NCBI GenBank assembly: GCA_030951095.1
Contig: JAUZQI010000032.1
Span: 1-6,563 of the forward strand
Direction of reading: 5' to 3'
DNA length: 6,563 nucleotides
Source of the DNA: Mariprofundus sp.
Lineage (GTDB): Bacteria > Pseudomonadota > Zetaproteobacteria > Mariprofundales > Mariprofundaceae
Part shown: positions 5,389 to 6,563 of the stretch, in pieces
Position numbering within the stretch: the stretch's first letter is position 1
How the letters are laid out: each line of letters opens with the position of its first letter
Position numbers and translations under genes: made by a program
Notes under the pieces: generated by a model
Told to the model about the DNA's origin: nothing
The model's input: only the letters and a program-made list of their open reading frames with translations
Databases searched by the model: none

Positions 5389-6490
5389 TTATAATACTCA
5401 ATCAGAAAAATACGAATTCATCTCTAAGCAACATGGTGGTTACTACCGGCATGATTTTATAGATCATGCATATCTTTATAATCTTTATTTCCCGCCAGAG
5501 GCTATTTTTACAGATTTTAAAGATCAAATTCACGACCTGGTTCTGAATTATCCAGTGGCTCAAGACGCCCTTGCCGGATTTGTCGGCAAAATAATTGACC
5601 AACCCGCTGAAAGAATTGTTGTAGGAAACGGAGCTGCTGAATTAATAAAAATAGTATCCGGTCACATATCAGGCAAGTTAATTGTTCCCGTACCTTCTTT
5701 CAATGAATATGCCAATGCTGCGCCTTCAGGCCAGGTGGTTGAATTTCCACTTGAATTTCCATCCTTCCAGCTAAATGTAGATAAATTTTCTGCCGAAGCG
5801 ATGAGAGTAAAAGCTGATGTAGCTGTTGTGGTTACGCCTAACAATCCAACATCACTATTAATTCCTAAACCCGATCTAATTCGGCTTGCAAAAAAACTTG
5901 AGACTCATAACTGTATTCTGATTATTGACGAATCATTTTTAGATTTTGCTAAGAACCCTAGGCAAGTAAGTTTGGAGCAAGAAATAGAAAATTACCCGAA
6001 TGTGGCGATTTTTAAAAGCATGAGCAAAGCCTACGGTATCTGTGGGCTTAGGATCGGTTACATGTTGTCGGCGAATTCAAAATTTACCGAAGCGGTAAGA
6101 AATGGTGTTCATATTTGGAATATTAACGGATTTGCGGAAGAGTTTTTACGGCTTTTACCCGATTACAAAGAGGAGTTTATTGAAAGTTGTAAGCAAGTTC
6201 GAACTGACAGAGACAGCCTGTATAAAAAGCTTTGTGGTATAGAGGGTATGACTGTTTTCAAACCAGACGCAAACTACATTTTTTGTCGCCTGCCCTATGA
6301 TGTTCAAAGCGCTCCCGAAATTACAAAAAAATTATTTATTGAACATAATATGTACATAAAGCACTGTGTGGGCAAAACGCAACCGGATGCTGACCGTTAT
6401 ATTCGAATTGCCAGCCGTACAGAAGCAGAGAATTGTAAATTAGTCGTGGCATTCATCGATGTAATGGACTTGAAAACCGGGAAAGCATAA
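5375..6490 (+). CDS. HisC-like PLP-dependent aminotransferase, partner of the cytidylyltransferase
   Basis: This 371-residue protein is a class I/II, fold-type I aminotransferase. PLP-site features are all present: GNGAAELIK (84-92) for the phosphate, TPNNPTS (154-160, with Asn157), IIDESFLDF (183-191, with Asp185), KSMSKAYGICGLRIGY (214-229) with the Schiff-base Lys218 and Arg226, and YIRIASR (342-348) with a likely substrate-binding Arg344. The N-terminal GGYYRHDFIDHAYLYNLYFP followed by LNYPVAQDAL is not typical of true histidinol-phosphate aminotransferase. As far as I recall, it resembles the C-terminal half of bifunctional nucleotidyltransferase-aminotransferase proteins. In a phosphonate route the reaction would be phosphonoacetaldehyde to 2-aminoethylphosphonate, which the upstream enzyme would then activate. 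The ATG lies inside the upstream gene (14-bp overlap, +1 frame) with no clear ribosome binding site, so translation is probably coupled. The gene is AT-rich; one counted line (5401-5460) is 35% G+C against 52% in a line of srkA (3361-3420). Confidence 0.88.
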   Translation: MLQNSYNTQSEKYEFISKQHGGYYRHDFIDHAYLYNLYFPPEAIFTDFKDQIHDLVLNYPVAQDALAGFVGKIIDQPAERIVVGNGAAELIKIVSGHISGKLIVPVPSFNEYANAAPSGQVVEFPLEFPSFQLNVDKFSAEAMRVKADVAVVVTPNNPTSLLIPKPDLIRLAKKLETHNCILIIDESFLDFAKNPRQVSLEQEIENYPNVAIFKSMSKAYGICGLRIGYMLSANSKFTEAVRNGVHIWNINGFAEEFLRLLPDYKEEFIESCKQVRTDRDSLYKKLCGIEGMTVFKPDANYIFCRLPYDVQSAPEITKKLFIEHNMYIKHCVGKTQPDADRYIRIASRTEAENCKLVVAFIDVMDLKTGKA

Positions 6491-6495
6491 AAAGA

Positions 6496-6563
6496 ATGAC
6501 AACTCCCCAACCTCAACAACCCGATCAACCTAGCATGCTTTCTTTTGTCAGGGACATGCCCAA
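6496..6563 (+). CDS. Start of an unidentified gene, cut by the window edge
   Basis: An ATG five bases after the aminotransferase stop opens a frame of 22 codons without a stop to the end of the window. It begins MTTPQPQQPDQP, a Pro/Gln-rich leader, followed by MLSFVRDMP. A second in-frame ATG at the 14th codon could be the real start. The close spacing suggests the same operon as the two enzymes upstream. Too little is visible to name a family. The ribosome binding site is weak (AAAAGA directly before the ATG). Confidence 0.5.
   Translation, partial: MTTPQPQQPDQPSMLSFVRDMP

Noticed and set aside
5375..6490. Calling the aminotransferase hisC (histidine biosynthesis)
   Set aside because: PLP motifs are shared, but the N-terminal GGYYRHDFID/LYNLYFP segment and the overlapping cytidylyltransferase are unlike a his operon, so the general family name is safer.

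Overview
The window looks like chromosomal DNA of a Gram-negative proteobacterium, probably gammaproteobacterial or a close relative such as a zetaproteobacterium. ThyA, FolA and an SrkA (YihE/RdoA)-type kinase all read like E. coli-type proteins, and there is a lipoprotein signal plus a Bax-type cell-wall hydrolase. I cannot fix the genus. I see no rRNA, tRNA, CRISPR array or intact transposase gene.

Layout. Positions 1-345 hold the 3' end of a plus-strand gene of unknown function, with a beta-rich pattern that could be secretin-like. It converges, with overlapping stop codons, on a small exported EF-hand protein on the minus strand (342-626). Then comes a plus-strand two-gene folate/thymidylate unit, thyA (784-1617) and folA (1633-2130), 15 bp apart: ThyA makes dTMP and dihydrofolate, and FolA recycles the dihydrofolate. 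folA converges at 4 bp on a minus-strand Bax-like glucosaminidase lipoprotein (2135-2908). Divergent from that, across a 94-bp shared control region, is srkA (3003-3992), a stress-response kinase.

After srkA the character of the DNA changes. A 529-bp non-coding stretch (3993-4521) carries a perfect 26-bp tandem duplication and three ACCGGAA cores, possibly the worn end of an insertion element, followed by AT-rich DNA. Beyond it the codon use is visibly more AT-rich, and three tightly packed plus-strand reading frames follow: a LicC/PntC-like cytidylyltransferase (TTG start at 4522, ends 5388), an overlapping HisC-like PLP aminotransferase (5375-6490), and the first 22 codons of another gene (from 6496) that runs out of the window.

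The most interesting part is this last block. A cytidylyltransferase next to an aminotransferase of this type matches the two halves of a fused enzyme known from phosphonate (2-aminoethylphosphonate) pathways. Here the halves are separate reading frames with a 14-bp overlap. This suggests the start of an accessory cluster that makes a CMP-activated aminophosphonate or phosphocholine-like headgroup for decorating a surface lipid or glycan. Whether the substrate is a phosphonate depends on genes beyond the right edge.
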